From Firmicutes bacterium UBA7709 (GTDB lineage Bacteria; Bacillota_A; Clostridia; Peptostreptococcales; Anaerovoracaceae): 7,788 nt of DNA. Positions 5,433 to 7,788 of this stretch are shown in pieces. The notes beneath the pieces were generated by a model that saw only the letters and a list, made by a program, of their open reading frames with translations, was not told where the DNA came from and searched no databases. The DNA is taken from contig DLFX01000167.1 of assembly GCA_002482405.1 (NCBI GenBank), forward strand, positions 7,467 to 15,254, in the 5' to 3' direction. Numbering within the stretch: the first letter of the stretch is position 1; each line of letters begins with the position of its first letter. The position numbers and the translations under genes are program-made.

Positions 5433-5864
5433 TCAGAATACCACTCCGGAAACCAGAATGATGTTTGCATACGGCGTAAATTCTCCGGTTCTGACAACCG
5501 CTTTGCTGCAGGCAGTCTTGGCCTTAAAATCCTCGTGGGAAATATAGTCGATAGCGACTTCAACCTTTTCTTCGTTCTGATAGCGTTCGATGAGCCCTAA
5601 AATGTCCCCGTGGAGATTCCCGCTCATTTCCCGGATCTCACCGGCAAGGATGATCTTTTCAACTCTCAGTTCTGTCAAGACGGTTTTCAATACCGTGAGG
5701 AAATCAGGAACCCCTTTCGTGACCGCCAGATCGATCTGATCGGTCTGCTCCGGGATGGGCAATCCGGCGTCTCCGATGACCAGCATATCCTTATGCCGCA
5801 TATTCGCAACAACATAAGAGAGCTCCGAGTTCAGTAAAGCACTTTTTTTCACCTTGTTGTCCAT
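5433..5864 (-). CDS. rbsD: D-ribose pyranase
   Basis: RbsD is a cytoplasmic enzyme that interconverts the pyranose and furanose forms of D-ribose, supplying the furanose used by RbsK. The 143-residue protein aligns over its full length with E. coli RbsD (139). Visible equivalents of the catalytic and binding residues are His24 (E. coli His20), Asp32 in GDAGLPIP (31-38), His110 in ISHEDFK, and the C-terminal PYANIIL (131-137, the YAN substrate loop). LTELRVEKIILAGEI is also typical. The ATG (5862-5864) lies 2 bases after the rbsK TAA (5867-5869), so translation is probably coupled. An inverted repeat follows the TGA stop before rbsA. Identification is secure. Confidence 0.97.
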   Translation of the reverse strand: MDNKVKKSALLNSELSYVVANMRHKDMLVIGDAGLPIPEQTDQIDLAVTKGVPDFLTVLKTVLTELRVEKIILAGEIREMSGNLHGDILGLIERYQNEEKVEVAIDYISHEDFKAKTACSKAVVRTGEFTPYANIILVSGVVF

Positions 5865-5866
5865 CC

Positions 5867-6796
5867 TTATTCTTCCGAGTTTTTCCTTATCCAGCGGTCA
5901 AAATCTTTCACTTCATTCAGTAACGGCAGCGAGGTCTGCGCTCCCTTCTTTGTCACTGTCATCGCTCCGACCTTCATGGCAAATCCGATGGATTCTTCCA
6001 TAGATTTGCCGTTTGAAAGAGAAACAGCCAGCGCCGCATTAAAGCTGTCCCCCGCTCCGGTAGTATCCACCGCAGCCACTTTGTATCCGTCATAGTGTGC
6101 TGCCGTTTCTTCCGTCATGTACAGGCAGCCTCTGGAGCCCAATGTGATGACCAGTTCTTTGACTCCCTTCCCGAGAATGACCGATCCGGCGGCTTTCAGG
6201 TTCTCCATGGTATCCGTTTTATGACCGCTTAACAATTCCAGCTCAGATTCGTTTGGCGTGAGGATGTCGGTGTCCTTCAATATTTCTTCATCCAATTCCG
6301 CGGCAGGCGCGGGATTCAGGATGACCTTCTTTCCGGCCGATTTTGCAGCTAAAATCGAGGCCTTGACGATATCAAGCGGGATTTCAAGCTGCAGCAGGAT
6401 CACATCAGAGGCTGCAATGACCGGATTCACATCGGATAGATCCTTTTCCGTGATCTTATAATTGGCTCCGGAAGCGACGGTAATGCAATTATCGCCGGAA
6501 GCTTCCACCAGAATAATTGCGACTCCTGTCGATTCCCCCGGCTTTACAAGCACATGGCTGACGTTTACGCCGTCGGCTCGAAGAGAATCTTTCAGCTGAG
6601 TTCCAAAGGAATCATCGCCCACGCAGCCGACCATATTGACCTCCGCGCCGAGCTTTGCGGCCGCATCCGCCTGATTTGCGCCCTTTCCCCCGGGGTTTTG
6701 CTGAAATCCTCTGCCCAGCACAGTTTCGCCCGGGCGTGGGATTCTGTCGGTGAAAGCCACTAAATCCATATTCAAGCTGCCTACCACAGTAATCAT
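5867..6796 (-). CDS. rbsK: Ribokinase
   Basis: Ribokinase phosphorylates D-ribose to ribose 5-phosphate using ATP, feeding the pentose phosphate and nucleotide pathways. The 309-residue protein is of normal length (E. coli RbsK 309) and belongs to the PfkB family. Substrate-contact motifs are GSLNMD (6-11) and NPGGKGANQ (34-42). Glu138 sits in LQLEIP, and TPNESE (180-185) matches the phosphate/Mg region. The anion-hole and catalytic motif is [11 protein letters not shown] (244-254) with catalytic base Asp250. The C-terminal GAQTSLP (285-291) fits the monovalent-cation site region. The ATG overlaps the rbsR stop codon by four bases (ATGA), with AAAGGGG upstream inside rbsR, so the two genes are translationally coupled. 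Confidence 0.97.
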   Translation of the reverse strand: MITVVGSLNMDLVAFTDRIPRPGETVLGRGFQQNPGGKGANQADAAAKLGAEVNMVGCVGDDSFGTQLKDSLRADGVNVSHVLVKPGESTGVAIILVEASGDNCITVASGANYKITEKDLSDVNPVIAASDVILLQLEIPLDIVKASILAAKSAGKKVILNPAPAAELDEEILKDTDILTPNESELELLSGHKTDTMENLKAAGSVILGKGVKELVITLGSRGCLYMTEETAAHYDGYKVAAVDTTGAGDSFNAALAVSLSNGKSMEESIGFAMKVGAMTVTKKGAQTSLPLLNEVKDFDRWIRKNSEE

Positions 6797-7788
6797 ACCG
6801 TTACCCCTTTCTCATCTCTCACGGATTTCCTTATGGTCAGTTCTGTATCTAAAATTATGGTATCTGTTTTGCCGGTTTGCCCAGCCGTTTCCCGATCCTC
6901 GCTTTCAATGGCGTTGATCAGCAATTCCGCCGCCCGGTAGCCCATTTCATAGTTCGGCTGTTTGATCGTAGTCAGCGCCGGCTCTACGATACTGGACATA
7001 TAGATATCATCAAAACCCATGATGCCGATATCCTCCGGAACCCTTATACCTTCTTCCTTCAGCGCTTTTATGGCGCCGATGGCGATCAGGTCGTTCCCGC
7101 AGAAAATTGCATCAAAAGATATCTTTTCAGAGAGAAAAGCCTTTGCGGCCTCCCATCCCCACTGACTTTTATACTCGCCGATCTTTACATACTCCTCTTT
7201 ATAATCTAGTCGCCTGTCCGTCAAAGCCTTCCTATAGCCCTCGAGCCTGTCCCGGGCTGTTCTGGTATGCATGGGGCCGGCGATATACGCTATTTTTTCA
7301 TATCCCATGTCGAGGAGATAATTCACGCCCATCCAGGAAGCTTTCGTATTGTCCACCAGGACCTTGCCGATCACGTTTGGGATATCGTAATCCCTGTCGA
7401 TCAGGATGATGGGTACCCTGCACTGGCGAAATCCCTCCGAACCTTCACGGTCGGCCGAGTGGGTGAAGATGATGCCGTCGACCATTTTTTCGGTCAGAAT
7501 ATCGATGTAAGCATCCTCGCGTTCCAAATTGTCGTCCGTGTTACAATAGATAATGCTGTATCTGGACTGACTGGCTCTGTCCTCCGCCCCTCTTGCGATC
7601 TCGGGGAAAAACGGATTCACAATATCCGGCATGATGAGCCCAACGGTCCTGGTATGACGGGTTACGAGGCTTCGGGCCGCATTGTTGGGAATATAATTGT
7701 TTTCTTCGGCGATGGCCAAGACCCTTTCTCTTGTGGAAGGGCTGATATTCCGGTCCTTTTTATTCAAAATCATGGATACCGTCGCGGT
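6793..7788 (-). CDS. rbsR: LacI-family ribose operon repressor (N-terminus off right edge)
   Basis: This is a transcription factor with an N-terminal helix-turn-helix and a sugar-binding core, predicted to repress the rbs operon until ribose (or a derivative) is present. 331 residues are visible. The reading frame runs to the window edge, so an ATG at 7771-7773 is internal (the Met of TATVSMILN, the recognition helix); about 14 residues should be missing. The hinge helix is around PNNAARSL (34-41). The core has ligand-pocket motifs that parallel Rbs[39 protein letters not shown] and IKQP. That similarity plus the rbs context makes ribose sensing likely. The gene symbol rests on context, since LacI members are hard to tell apart. 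The operator and promoter would be upstream, outside this window. Confidence 0.93.
   Translation of the reverse strand, partial: TATVSMILNKKDRNISPSTRERVLAIAEENNYIPNNAARSLVTRHTRTVGLIMPDIVNPFFPEIARGAEDRASQSRYSIIYCNTDDNLEREDAYIDILTEKMVDGIIFTHSADREGSEGFRQCRVPIILIDRDYDIPNVIGKVLVDNTKASWMGVNYLLDMGYEKIAYIAGPMHTRTARDRLEGYRKALTDRRLDYKEEYVKIGEYKSQWGWEAAKAFLSEKISFDAIFCGNDLIAIGAIKALKEEGIRVPEDIGIMGFDDIYMSSIVEPALTTIKQPNYEMGYRAAELLINAIESEDRETAGQTGKTDTIILDTELTIRKSVRDEKGVTV

Noticed and set aside
5372..5563. In-frame upstream extension of rbsA by 64 codons
   Set aside because: Most of it overlaps the end of rbsD in another frame, its sequence is unlike any RbsA N-terminus, and the ATG at 5369-5371 gives a protein of standard length with homology from its first residues.
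7771..7773. ATG taken as the rbsR start
   Set aside because: The frame stays open to the window edge and the preceding codons give TATVS, the recognition helix of LacI proteins, so this Met is internal and the gene is cut by the edge.
1..7788. Mobile elements, CRISPR arrays, tRNA or rRNA genes, defence or toxin-antitoxin modules
   Set aside because: No transposase, integrase, regularly spaced repeats, tRNA-like cloverleaf or small paired genes were seen; coding space is filled by rbs and ribosomal genes on one strand.

Overview
All recognisable genes in this window lie on the minus strand, so transcription runs from right to left. The gene order, strong GGAGG-type ribosome binding sites, the protein sequences of L21, L27 and Obg, and moderate base composition point to a low-to-mid GC Gram-positive bacterium (Bacillota, probably a clostridial lineage). 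Genus-level placement is not possible by reading alone.

Right part (7788 down to about 1846): a nearly complete ribose utilisation operon in the order rbsR-rbsK-rbsD-rbsA-rbsC-rbsB, the same order as the Bacillus subtilis operon. RbsR (LacI family, lacking only its first residues beyond the window edge) would control the operon. RbsB (lipoprotein), RbsC (permease) and RbsA (double ATPase) form the ABC importer. RbsD converts ribopyranose to the furanose form, and RbsK phosphorylates it to ribose 5-phosphate. The first four genes are tightly packed except for a 61-base gap between rbsD and rbsA that holds a perfect 10-bp stem-loop. A second small stem-loop sits between rbsC and rbsB. The operon ends in two back-to-back hairpins, the second a textbook intrinsic terminator.

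Left part (about 1777 down to 1): a ribosomal protein operon beginning with a near-consensus sigma-A promoter and an approximately 80-base leader that may be the L21 autoregulatory leader. It continues with rplU (L21), rpmA (L27), an intrinsic terminator, and the first 220 codons of obg. Three things are unusual. L21 carries an approximately 80-residue Lys/Ala/Pro/Glu tail made partly of 48-base tandem repeats. The Prp protease gene that normally lies between rplU and rpmA in Bacillota is absent. L27 correspondingly starts directly at the mature N-terminus, without the Prp-cleaved extension.

I found no mobile element, CRISPR array, tRNA, rRNA, defence cassette or obviously new multi-gene system. 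The window is mostly conserved housekeeping and sugar-transport genes. The most interesting signals are the L21 tail, the paired Prp/extension loss, and the intercistronic RNA structures.
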